Source of the DNA: CAJWGI01 sp036011785
GTDB taxonomy: Bacteria; Chloroflexota; Anaerolineae; Anaerolineales; UBA11657
Length of the DNA: 39,156 nt
Assembly (NCBI GenBank): GCA_036011785.1
Contig: DASCOB010000121.1
Span: 1 to 39,156 of the forward strand
Reading direction: 5' to 3'
Positions 23,401-30,857 of this stretch are shown here, piece by piece (position 1 is the stretch's first letter; every line of letters starts with the position of its first letter). The notes below the pieces were generated by a model. The model searched no databases and was not told the origin of the DNA. It worked only from the letters and a program-made list of their open reading frames with translations. A program made the position numbers and the translations under genes.

Positions 23401-25735
23401 ACTTGACTGCGCGCTGATACACATCAAGCGCTGTCCGCCAGTCTTGTGCCTGCTCGAGTGTCTCGGCGTACGCGCAAAGTGTGGACATCTCAGCGTCCTC
23501 GTCTTTGGCGACCGTCTCCAAATTGGAACGGGCGAGGTCAAATTTATTCAGTTGCAGCGCCAACGTGCCGGCCTGTGCAGCGAGCTCGTTGGATTGCATT
23601 CCGGATGCTTGCGCTCGCTGCAACGCCTCAAGCGCTGCAGCGGCATCCCCGGCACCTTGCTGTGCTTGCCCTAGCGCGTGCCATATGCTCGCATCCGCAG
23701 GCAGGCATTCTGCCGCGCGCGTGAGCGCCTCCACCGCACAGACGTACTCGTCCTGAGCAAGCAAGGCTTTCCCGAGCCGTAAGTGGATGTCTCCGTCTGC
23801 AGGGCGCAAACTGGCGGCCTGTCGAAGTGATTCGATGGCCGCACTGGATTCTTCAGCCACCAATTGCAGCCGCGCGATATCAGTGAGGAGCACACCCTTA
23901 CTGTGTTTGTCGTCGGCATCAACATTCTGCATACCTGATTCAAGCGCGCTTCGGGCCCGCCCCAATTCACCGCGGTCTTTGTGGAAGGACGCAATAGCTC
24001 GCCACGGCCCAGAGGATTGCGGCGCGAGTTGAGTCGCTTTCTGGAAATTTTCACCAGCGGCTTCATGCTCTCCGAGCGCGAGCAGTGATTGAGCCAACAG
24101 AGCGTGCACTTCGCCTGCAGTCGCGCGCTGGGTACTGGAGGCACGATCGTCAATCTGATGCGCTTCAAGTAGTTTCGAACACACCTCGCGCGTCATCATC
24201 GGCTTGCCGGCCTTGAGCGCACAGCGCCCAAGGCCGACTCGATAATCGGTTTCGTCAGGATTGACCTCTATAGACCGAGTCCAGTGCACGAGAGCCTGCC
24301 CGTAGTCAGGTGAAATCACGGCGTCTGTCGCCTCCAGCGCCCGTGCCATCGCCACGCGGTTCTCGGCGGCCTCAGTCTCTAGTGCGACCGCTTGAAAAGC
24401 AGCCTCGCGCGCATCCCGAATGCGCCCGGACGCGAGCAATTCCTGCGATTGCCACGCAAGCAGTGGTGCCGGAGAGGACGTGAGTGTGACGGCTTTTTCC
24501 AGCGCGGCGGCGGCGGTCTCATGGTCGCCCGCATCGCTAAGAACCTCCGCGCATCGCTCCAATTCAGGCGCACTGTTTGCGCCTGAGATGACACTACTTG
24601 CTGTTTGCGCTGCCAGTTCCACGTCACCGGCAGCCGATTGTGCGCGTGCCAACGCTAGCTGGCCGCGCGGGGATTCGTCCATGCCTCGGGCTAGCGTCTC
24701 GAGCGCATCGGCGTGCTCCCCAAGCACAATCTTGGCTTCGGCAACGCCTACGGATGCCTCGCGGTCATCGACATCAAACCTCTCAGCCTGCTCAAATGCG
24801 GCCAGCGCGCTGACGGCGTCGCCTGCCATGAGCGCCGCCTCGCCTACTCGCATTGCGAGCCCGGACGTCAGTGATTGGGCAGCCTGCAGCGCGCTGGCGA
24901 GATCGGAGCGCGCTGCAGGCTGCCTGGTTTCAAGCGCTAGCAGGCTGGCTTCGGCTTCGGTAGCCAGAGCGTGCGCGGCGAGTACAAGTTCGCTTTCATC
25001 AGTGGTGTGCTTATCTTGTCGTTCAACAACATGGTCGCCGATCAGCGCGCACAGTTCATACGCTCCGTGATGGCGCAATGCCTGCGCCAACCATAGTTGT
25101 GCCCGGGGCGTCAAGCCGGGTACAGTACGTTCGGCGAGAGCGCGAAGCTCCTTTTGGGATTCGTTTGCATGCCACATGTGCACCACGGGTTCTGCCAGGC
25201 GGGGTGACCCCGCCTCCAGTAGCTCTGTGATGATAGGGTCGTCTGCCGCGAGCATTCCGTAAAGGCAGATGAGAGGCAGCCGCCACTGCGAGGGGGAGGC
25301 AGCAGCTGCTTGCACTATGCGCGCGCGGATGTCCTCGCTTTGCGTGAACTCTTGTCGCAACGCCACCGCCGCGGCAGTAGCATCTATCAGTGCATCTCCA
25401 TCAGTACATGGAGCGAAATTCCCGGCTTCCGTGAAAAGAGGTGCGTATGCATCGTTCAGCCGCTCTCTCCCGGCCGTGGTCTCAATGAGCCAGCGGTGCG
25501 CGTCCGGTGCGGCATCGGGTTCCAGTACAGATAGTGCCGTAAGGCCAACCGCACCAGGTCTCCATTTCTCCGCATCGCCGGCGTCAGGGCGCTCGAGCAA
25601 CGCGGTGAGCACCTCACGGCGGCGGCACAGCGCAAAATTGGCCGGCTCTGCGTGTAGGCGATGAATTGTCACCGACCAGGCGGATTCAGGCAGCGTAGAT
25701 GTTATTTCTTTGGTGACCTGATACGCGCTGAGCAT
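20453..25735 (-). CDS. Giant tetratricopeptide-repeat protein
   Basis: 1760 residues, nearly all helical TPR units of about 34 residues (roughly 40 or more repeats by eye). Examples with the W-LG-Y-A-F-A-P pattern are VQLDPKSVDA, AIAAFENALG and AYEAAVKLQPENNELIARLG-like segments. The first about 230 residues are less regular and may form a separate helical domain. No signal peptide, membrane helix or enzymatic domain is visible, so it is a cytoplasmic scaffold for protein partners. The start ATG at 25735 lies 9 bases after the small membrane-protein gene, so both should be read from the sigma-54 promoter at 26103. Binding partners unknown; the C25-like protein, also with TPRs, is an obvious candidate. 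Confidence 0.9.
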   Translation of the reverse strand: MLSAYQVTKEITSTLPESAWSVTIHRLHAEPANFALCRRREVLTALLERPDAGDAEKWRPGAVGLTALSVLEPDAAPDAHRWLIETTAGRERLNDAYAPLFTEAGNFAPCTDGDALIDATAAAVALRQEFTQSEDIRARIVQAAAASPSQWRLPLICLYGMLAADDPIITELLEAGSPRLAEPVVHMWHANESQKELRALAERTVPGLTPRAQLWLAQALRHHGAYELCALIGDHVVERQDKHTTDESELVLAAHALATEAEASLLALETRQPAARSDLASALQAAQSLTSGLAMRVGEAALMAGDAVSALAAFEQAERFDVDDREASVGVAEAKIVLGEHADALETLARGMDESPRGQLALARAQSAAGDVELAAQTASSVISGANSAPELERCAEVLSDAGDHETAAAALEKAVTLTSSPAPLLAWQSQELLASGRIRDAREAAFQAVALETEAAENRVAMARALEATDAVISPDYGQALVHWTRSIEVNPDETDYRVGLGRCALKAGKPMMTREVCSKLLEAHQIDDRASSTQRATAGEVHALLAQSLLALGEHEAAGENFQKATQLAPQSSGPWRAIASFHKDRGELGRARSALESGMQNVDADDKHSKGVLLTDIARLQLVAEESSAAIESLRQAASLRPADGDIHLRLGKALLAQDEYVCAVEALTRAAECLPADASIWHALGQAQQGAGDAAAALEALQRAQASGMQSNELAAQAGTLALQLNKFDLARSNLETVAKDEDAEMSTLCAYAETLEQAQDWRTALDVYQRAVKLQPENNELIARLGTCCLELGQTEAAIAALAPAAESSPDELPLQKTIAQAYLQASMWDEALSALERTLRLAPDDVTALKQAAQASVIAGDPQRSIEFLHRAAALKPDDPSARAQLAQVYADEKRWIEARDAITLAIELNSRNAEFHHQLGTFLIALGEDETALGAFNQASQIDPNNATLLEALADAQSLAGQFQAAHTTFLRAAEVLQAETHEDPDSGQARRRVNLGRAGDALVSQGKEAHAIALWQKVLLAEPDDAALQKKLGEALLRQGRAEEAIAAFENALGVSQEGDAEAVLGAAEAAIALGEANRAHRHIETLGQIPPHSPHLAYRLGHLCRQLGQIQSAHKAFRQAVTLAPEQGVYRSMLALTLSDLGDRATAVDEANRALAAAPTDMTVLAHAGIVFLQCERHAEAINALKRVIGSVDTDAATHLSVAKALIRAAELRRLYNEQDAQPDHERKLVARALEQVGQLGSPADAVQEWLARAQILVGDVQAAVPTLEAIGTQTQSAEIYCALAAAHYQTGDFLQAQQAARWVLDRRPQHLPALLQLSIIAAAQDDPDAEMGALERAAALSPEDAITHFMLGQTLLSRGDIDPAKTEIARAVQLAPERATWHFSLGEVCRDSDEPDAALSHFQMAAHLATEQRLSAQVIAKYRATLARAYAADGDDAAAREQYEAALQLDNTQSEWMLEAAQACMHVGDSAAAIQRFDQAAQASPHGIEPLVGGLKAAMAIGDTKQAESYALNALRHDPDNSTALTALSELYAQRGDTENALVSLEHAIENTPDLGPVLLAKAQVLSDSNRPMEALAVLDKGMTHLNDDDAAWALVGKLRAQKGESHDSIAAYARAKEIAPLNLEYHLRLGQLCRVENQLDQALVHLNGAMKLQDSSKDTGAIQEELGKVFATRRQFDRAYKAFAAAIKHVPTKASLFFHAGIALKNLKDYGEAIAMFRKAVQLDPKSVDAHRQLAAVSALGLISGEAPA

Positions 25736-25744
25736 CAGGAAGGT

Positions 25745-26056
25745 TTATCTCACAACCCAGTAAGCCGCCATCATGAAGAACAAACCCACCAAGACGAGGA
25801 ACGCGCCTACTCCTGCCGATGTGCGCACCAGTTGGTTCACGGCGCTGAGCAGCTGCGTTGCTGTCTGGCTGATGACACCGACATTCTCGCGCAGGCCTTT
25901 CTGGCCGATACGGGCTGACTGTGTGGCCAGCGCCCTCGCGGCAGGTGTAAATTCCCGCGCAAGCAACTTCCGTAGACCCGCCACGAGAAAGACGACGCCG
26001 AAAATCAGTTGGAGCGCCGCGATTAACATGCGCATATTCTCAGCATTGATGATCAT
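25745..26056 (-). CDS. Small two-helix membrane protein, unknown function
   Basis: 103 residues from ATG 26056, which has GAGG 8 bases upstream; the longer frame to 26119 crosses the sigma-54 promoter and is not used. Two transmembrane helices (about 9-28, LIAALQLIFGVVFLVAGL, and about 80-101, VGAFLVLVGLFFMMAAYWVV) flank an amphipathic helical stretch of about 50 residues. It is the first gene of the sigma-54 unit that also encodes the giant TPR protein, and may be its membrane anchor. No family recognised. Confidence 0.75.
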   Translation of the reverse strand: MIINAENMRMLIAALQLIFGVVFLVAGLRKLLAREFTPAARALATQSARIGQKGLRENVGVISQTATQLLSAVNQLVRTSAGVGAFLVLVGLFFMMAAYWVVR

Positions 26057-26102
26057 TAGTAAAGCCTCGACAACTTTGCCTCCGGATCGATGCGCTTTGT
26101 CG

Positions 26103-26118
26103 TGCAAGAAGCATGCCA
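26103..26118 (-). promoter_or_regulatory. Sigma-54 (-24/-12) promoter for the membrane protein-TPR operon
   Basis: Minus strand TGGCATGCTTCTTGCA, followed by C. GG and GC are 10 bases apart; the only departure from TGGCAC-N5-TTGCA is T for C at the sixth place. The predicted start is near 26093, giving a leader of about 36 bases with a ribosome-binding site. Confidence 0.85.
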
Positions 26119-26128
26119 TCAGGCATGC
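26111..26128. repeat. Inverted repeat covering the -24 box
   Basis: GCATGCC-ATCA-GGCATGC, 7-bp perfect arms. The left arm overlaps the -24 element of the sigma-54 promoter at 26103-26118, so a protein bound here could block the polymerase. No second copy was found at the other sigma-54 sites. Confidence 0.45.
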
Positions 26129-26161
26129 CTTCCATGCTGGCGCGAAGCGTGGATTTGGAGT

Positions 26162-27340
26162 TCAGGCTGTTGTTGTGCGGCGGATTTCTTCGGGCAGGTG
26201 AGCCAGGTCAATTTCGGCGTCATCGCAGAGGAGAAGCGCATGCTCTACGGTGTTGCGGAGCTCACGGATGTTGCCGGGCCACGCATAGGACCCCAGGGCT
26301 TTCATGACGCGAGGTCTCACGCCGGTAACATTCTTGCCGTAATCCGGGGCGAGACTGTGAATGAATGCGCCGGTCAGAGCGGGGATATCCTCCGCACGAT
26401 CGCGCAGCGGCGGCATCACTATTTCTACCACTTTCAGCCGCCAGTATAGGTCTTCACGAAAGTCGCCTTTACCCACCATTTGCGGGATGTCTCTATTAGT
26501 CGCGGTAATCAAACGAATATCAATCTTGAGCTCATTCGTGCCGCCAACGCGGCGTATGACCCGTTCCTCGAGAGCGCGCAGCAGTTTCGCCTGTAGATCC
26601 GCCTTCATTGTGGAGATCTCGTCTAGAAACAGAGTGCTGCCGTCCGCGACTTCCATCAGCCCCAGTTTGCGCTTGTTGCCGGCCCCGGTGAAGGCGTTGG
26701 CCTCATGTCCGAAGAGCTCACTTTCCAGCATGGAGTCAGCTATGGCCGCGCAATTGATGGTGACGCATGCTTTTTCAGCGCGCGGGCTCTGCGCATGCAA
26801 CAGCCCTGCTACCATGCTCTTGCCGGTGCCGGTCTCGCCTGTTAGCAACACGTTTCCCGGCGTGGGACCTACGCGTCCAATCAGATCGTTCACTTTGTTC
26901 ATCGCCGCCGCCGAGCTCTCTACCCAGTACTCTCCCGAGAGGCGTTCGCGGCGCAATAGTGCAAGCTCGCGATGCAACGCAACGTGTTCGTCTGCATGCT
27001 CAAGTGAACGTAGCAGTCGCGCCGCGTCTATCGGCTTGGACATGAAGTCAAAGGCACCGTTTTGCATTGCCTCCACTGCCATGTCAATGTCCCCGTAGCC
27101 GGTGGCAACAATCACCGGCAATCCGGGCTGTTCTGTCACCAGACGGTCGAGCAAGATGAAGCCATTTCCATCCGGCAGTTTCACGTCGAGCAGCACCACA
27201 TCGGCGGCATCTTGATCCAAAACCTTATGCGCGCCAGCCAGAGTCTCGGCCTCCACGGTTTCGTAGCCCTTTTTCGCCAGAATTTTGGCGATAAAATTTC
27301 GCGGCGTCGGCTCATCTTCGACAATCAGAACGGTGGTCAT
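26162..27340 (-). CDS. NtrC-family sigma-54 activator lacking a DNA-binding domain
   Basis: 392 residues. Receiver domain 1-120 with phospho-acceptor D52 (VVLLDVKLPDG) and K102; AAA+ domain about 140-370 with Walker A GETGTGKS (168-175), Walker B LFLDEI (237-242) and the sigma-54-contact loop NAFTGA (215-220, Gly to Asn at the first place of the usual GAFTGA). The protein ends at HLPEEIRRTTTA, directly after the AAA+ lid, so the Fis-type helix-turn-helix of about 60-80 residues found in most relatives is missing. Such activators can work from solution. It overlaps the kinase gene by four bases and should be phosphorylated by it. Confidence 0.93.
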   Translation of the reverse strand: MTTVLIVEDEPTPRNFIAKILAKKGYETVEAETLAGAHKVLDQDAADVVLLDVKLPDGNGFILLDRLVTEQPGLPVIVATGYGDIDMAVEAMQNGAFDFMSKPIDAARLLRSLEHADEHVALHRELALLRRERLSGEYWVESSAAAMNKVNDLIGRVGPTPGNVLLTGETGTGKSMVAGLLHAQSPRAEKACVTINCAAIADSMLESELFGHEANAFTGAGNKRKLGLMEVADGSTLFLDEISTMKADLQAKLLRALEERVIRRVGGTNELKIDIRLITATNRDIPQMVGKGDFREDLYWRLKVVEIVMPPLRDRAEDIPALTGAFIHSLAPDYGKNVTGVRPRVMKALGSYAWPGNIRELRNTVEHALLLCDDAEIDLAHLPEEIRRTTTA

Positions 27341-29346
27341 AATGGATTGGTTTCGGACGGCGCTGCCGGAAGTACAACCATGAACACAGTACCGATGGTT
27401 GGCGTACTCTCCACGGACAGTGTACCTCTATGGGCGTTGACAATGCGCTGCGATATTGCCAGTCCTAGTCCGGTACCCTCTTGCTTCGTAGTGTAAAACG
27501 GATCAAACACGCGCTCCTTAACATCCGGGGGTATGCCGGGGCCGCTGTCCGCGATATTTATTTGCACATGCTCGCTGCGCAGCTCCAACTGAGAGAGGGA
27601 TGGCTGCACAGTGACAGTCACCGTGCCGCCATCGGTTCCCATTGCGTGCATGGCATTGGAGAGCAGGTTAGTGAACACCTGCTCCATTTGGTCCGTATCC
27701 GCCAGAGCAAAGGGTGTGCTTTCGTCAACATCCACCTCCAGTTTAATTCCCCGCCTGTGCAGGCGCTCCCGCCAACGCTCGGCAAGTGCCTTGACGCCCG
27801 CACCCAGATCTGCCGCTTTGATTGCAAGTTCTTTCGCCCTGCCGATAAGCAGAATATCCTTCAGAAGACGGTTAATGCGCATAGCTTCATTCAGAATGTC
27901 TTCAACCGATTCCTGCAAGCGATCTTCAGTCTCCAGTTGCATCTGAAGATACTGCAGCCCGGTTGCTATCCCGTTTAGTGGATTGCGGATTTCATGCGCG
28001 AAAATAGCGGATAAATCCCCGAGGAAGGCGCGCTGCTCGAGGTGCTGTGCCTTGGCCTCCATCGCTTTGCGTTCGGAGTGGTCGCTGACAGTGATCACTC
28101 CGAACGTGTTGTCCAGATTATGGTGCCCCCGCACTGGTATGGCGCGCAACTGCACATGCACATCTAGGCCGTCCCTACGTACTAGGGATATGTCGTTCCC
28201 TCCATAGGTCTCGCCTTTTCGCAGAGCCGCGAGCACCGCGCGCGCAACCGGCTGGGCGGCGACAAGAACGTCGAGCAACGGCATTTCCGCTATTTCGGAC
28301 TGTTGATAACCGAGCAATCTTTCAGCGGGTGCATTAATGTGTCCGATCTTTCCATCGGCACCGACAGTGATCACGCCATCGCCGGTTGCCTGCAGCAACG
28401 CGCGCCAGAGCCGCTCCACCTTTTGCGCGCGCATCGAATGCGCGCGAGCGGCCTGCAACTGTGCCTGCAACTCCATGAATACGGTCAACGCGCGCGCGGC
28501 GACTTCCATGCGTGCAGGCCCTCTCAGCGCAGCTCGATTGCCCGCCTGATAAAGCGCAACGAGCACCCCGCTGCGTCCAACGCGGTCGCCGAGCGGGTGA
28601 GCCAGCAACACCTCGTGTCCCCGGTCGCGGGCCATGCGCGCAAGCACGGACGCGGCCGGTGTGCCCGCCCGCCATTCAAACAGCGCATGTCCTACGGCCG
28701 CGTCCGTCGCCGCTACGGAGTTTGGGAACCCGCCCTCGGGCGCAGCAGCCAGCAGCGTAAAGCCGGGCGGAACAGTCGCAGAAAAAAGCGCCACGCTATC
28801 TGCTCCGAGGAAAACACGACACATTGGCACGGCGTCCGCTAGTGCGACGGAGGATGGGGTTTGCAGCAGGGCGATGAGCGCAGCCAGTGCGTGCATCGCC
28901 CTGCTGCTCTCGCCGGCACGGGCGTCCTCGAGGTCGTCTTCGGTTTGCACGTGTGGCGCGAGCAACAGCATGAGCAGCTCCTCGCTGTCGCCACCTCGGG
29001 CGGCGCGCAAGCTTAATTGCACGGTCTCATCAGCGTGCGTGCGCATCGTCACATCCGCGAAATGGCGAGTGACGCCTGGCTCGAGAGCGGACAGGCTTTG
29101 CAGTAGGCCGTCTTCCGTGTCAAGAGATAGCAAGTCGGACACGGCAAGCGCGCACAATTCTGGGCGCGCATACCCCGTTAGCTTCAACGCCTTAAGATTT
29201 GCGTCGCCGATTTCCCCGTCGGGGAGTGTGGCAAACAAGACCGCCTGGTCATGATGCGCTAGCAGTAAACGGTAGCTTTCGTCATTCCGCGCAGAAGAAA
29301 GTCCCGAAAGTAGAGAAAGGGACCTTCCTAGGCGGGTTGCCGTCAT
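27337..29346 (-). CDS. Soluble PAS-GAF-PAS histidine kinase (NtrB-like)
   Basis: 669 residues, no transmembrane segment. A PAS-like domain lies at about 25-130, a GAF-like domain at about 150-295 and a second PAS at about 310-425. The HisKA dimerisation domain carries H451 in FAHEIRNPLNG. The ATPase domain has N-box NLLSNAMHAM, G1 DSGPGIP, F-box FDPFYTTK and G2 GTGLGLA. All catalytic boxes are intact, so an active cytoplasmic sensor is expected; the signal is unknown. The start ATG overlaps the rpoN stop (TGATG). It sits between rpoN and its cognate activator, so the three proteins are made together. Confidence 0.94.
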   Translation of the reverse strand: MTATRLGRSLSLLSGLSSARNDESYRLLLAHHDQAVLFATLPDGEIGDANLKALKLTGYARPELCALAVSDLLSLDTEDGLLQSLSALEPGVTRHFADVTMRTHADETVQLSLRAARGGDSEELLMLLLAPHVQTEDDLEDARAGESSRAMHALAALIALLQTPSSVALADAVPMCRVFLGADSVALFSATVPPGFTLLAAAPEGGFPNSVAATDAAVGHALFEWRAGTPAASVLARMARDRGHEVLLAHPLGDRVGRSGVLVALYQAGNRAALRGPARMEVAARALTVFMELQAQLQAARAHSMRAQKVERLWRALLQATGDGVITVGADGKIGHINAPAERLLGYQQSEIAEMPLLDVLVAAQPVARAVLAALRKGETYGGNDISLVRRDGLDVHVQLRAIPVRGHHNLDNTFGVITVSDHSERKAMEAKAQHLEQRAFLGDLSAIFAHEIRNPLNGIATGLQYLQMQLETEDRLQESVEDILNEAMRINRLLKDILLIGRAKELAIKAADLGAGVKALAERWRERLHRRGIKLEVDVDESTPFALADTDQMEQVFTNLLSNAMHAMGTDGGTVTVTVQPSLSQLELRSEHVQINIADSGPGIPPDVKERVFDPFYTTKQEGTGLGLAISQRIVNAHRGTLSVESTPTIGTVFMVVLPAAPSETNPL

Positions 29347-30755
29347 CAGGCAGCTCGAGGCAGCTGCCGAGCGCGCAGATTGGCGGGTAGAATGCCAAGC
29401 ATGGAGCGGTATTTTGCTACGGTTCGCCGCGCGACCTTATAGCCGCACTCCACCAGTTGGGCGGCGACCTGCTCATCGGTCATTGCTGAATCCTCATGCT
29501 CGATTATTTTACGCACTGCTGCGCGTACTGCAAGGGAGCGATCGAAAAATCGCGCAAGCGGAATGATGTGCCCGCTTGGCAGAGCGATGGTTTTGCCGGC
29601 GACTGCGCGAGAAATAGTGGATTCGTGTAGATCTAGCTCCTCGGCTAATTCGGCGCGTGTCATCGGGATCAAATCAGAATCTCCTCCTAGGATGAATGCC
29701 GGCTGGCGCTTGACTATCAGCCTCACGATGCGGCGCATGGCGTTGTCACGTTGGCGCATGCATTTTACGAAGAGGGCAGCTCGTTCCAAATATGAAGCCC
29801 ATTCATCTTTCTTTTCGGGTTCTTCGATCTGTTTGATGATGTTACGTACGGAAGGGTTCACGCGCAGCCAACCGCGCGCCGCGGTGAATACTTGCACCAC
29901 CAGCGGCCCATCCGCAGTGTGCGGGCTCTGGTTTACCTCCACGTCCGGTCTGAAATAGCGGCCGCCAGCAGCCTCATTGTTGTTCCAATGCGCCTGAGAA
30001 GGGTAAGGCGACAAGTTGCGCTTGATAAACTGAGCGGCTGCGCTTACGGTTTCTACTGAGACATGTCTCCTCCTTGCAATGGTGACGAAATCACGCCGCG
30101 CAAGGTGTTCCCAGAACTCTGTCAGGAGGGCATGAGCGAGCGGGTGCACTTGCCCGTCTTTCTCGAGCATCTCCAGCTGCGTGAGCAGGCACTCGGACAC
30201 GTTTTGAGACCCCACCCCCACCGGGTCAGCGCGCCTTAGCTGTCCCAATATGTGCTTCACTGCGCTCAACCGCACACGCAAGTACGCCGCAATCTCGGCG
30301 GGATGATCGAGTAGGAGGCCGTGTTCATCCAAGCGAGCCAAAATGTAATCGGCTACCGCGCGTTCGTTTTCAGTGAGGGATGGTGCGACCTGCTTCAGTA
30401 CATGGTCGGCAAGACTTTCCGGCGTGCGGAGCCCGTTGTCGGAGGAGTAATACTCATCACCTACGGCTGGGCGGTAGTCTGAAGTGTTGCGAGGGGCCAC
30501 ATACACTATTGGCCCGCTACCGTTCTCGCGGCTGACGCAAATCTGGCACGGGAAGGATGAAATAATGCGTTTGCAATCGGGGCAGCGTGACTCATCCACC
30601 ATTTCAAGCGCCGGGTTGTCGTTGATTTCAGTAGAAAGTTCGGAGTCCAGATCAGCGCAAGTTTTCTCCAGTAGTTGCATGGTGCGCGTCAGATGCGCCG
30701 CCGGCATTTGCCGTTGGCTGGTAGACTGCACCTGTTTGGTCATTGTGATTGGCAT
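29346..30755 (-). CDS. rpoN: RNA polymerase sigma-54 factor with zinc-ribbon-like insert
   Basis: 469 residues from ATG 30755, which has AAGGGA 8 bases upstream. The open frame extends to 31475, but that part lies across trmFO and the promoter and is rejected. Region I is the Gln/Leu-rich N-terminus (HLTRTMQLLEKTCADLDSEL). Core-binding (LTENERAVADYILARLDEHG) and HTH regions follow, and the RpoN box ARRTVAKYR (442-450) near the C-terminus recognises -24. Directly after region I it has CPDC (58-61) and CQIC (70-73), a four-cysteine knuckle absent from E. coli RpoN. A canonical sigma-54 promoter precedes it, so it probably drives its own synthesis. Confidence 0.96.
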   Translation of the reverse strand: MPITMTKQVQSTSQRQMPAAHLTRTMQLLEKTCADLDSELSTEINDNPALEMVDESRCPDCKRIISSFPCQICVSRENGSGPIVYVAPRNTSDYRPAVGDEYYSSDNGLRTPESLADHVLKQVAPSLTENERAVADYILARLDEHGLLLDHPAEIAAYLRVRLSAVKHILGQLRRADPVGVGSQNVSECLLTQLEMLEKDGQVHPLAHALLTEFWEHLARRDFVTIARRRHVSVETVSAAAQFIKRNLSPYPSQAHWNNNEAAGGRYFRPDVEVNQSPHTADGPLVVQVFTAARGWLRVNPSVRNIIKQIEEPEKKDEWASYLERAALFVKCMRQRDNAMRRIVRLIVKRQPAFILGGDSDLIPMTRAELAEELDLHESTISRAVAGKTIALPSGHIIPLARFFDRSLAVRAAVRKIIEHEDSAMTDEQVAAQLVECGYKVARRTVAKYRSMLGILPANLRARQLPRAA

Positions 30756-30805
30756 GAGTGATCCCTTGGTTTCCAGACGTGAGTGTAGCAGGCCACAGGT
30801 AATAG

Positions 30806-30821
30806 TGCAAGAAGCGTGCCA
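30806..30821 (-). promoter_or_regulatory. Sigma-54 (-24/-12) promoter for the rpoN-kinase-activator operon
   Basis: Minus strand TGGCACGCTTCTTGCA preceded by T and followed by C, a full match to the consensus (C/T)TGGCACG-N4-TTGC(A/T). The predicted start is near 30795, 40 bases before the rpoN ATG. It implies positive autoregulation. Confidence 0.88.
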
Positions 30822-30842
30822 AACCGCAGCCGCGGATAACGG

Positions 30843-30851
30843 TGTTAGAAT
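30843..30851 (+). promoter_or_regulatory. Extended -10 element for trmFO
   Basis: TGTTAGAAT, an extended -10 (TGn plus TAGAAT) whose expected start point is at or next to the trmFO GTG at 30858. No -35 match and no Shine-Dalgarno sequence are seen, so the message may be leaderless. Confidence 0.45.
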
Positions 30852-30857
30852 GAGTTT

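Noticed and set aside
24420..25070. 216-codon plus-strand ORF inside the TPR gene
   Set aside because: Ala/Ser-rich antisense shadow of the TPR repeats with low complexity and no ribosome-binding site.
20333..25735. CRISPR or DNA tandem repeats in the TPR region
   Set aside because: The repeats are protein-level TPR units with divergent codons; no exact DNA repeat with regular spacers was found.
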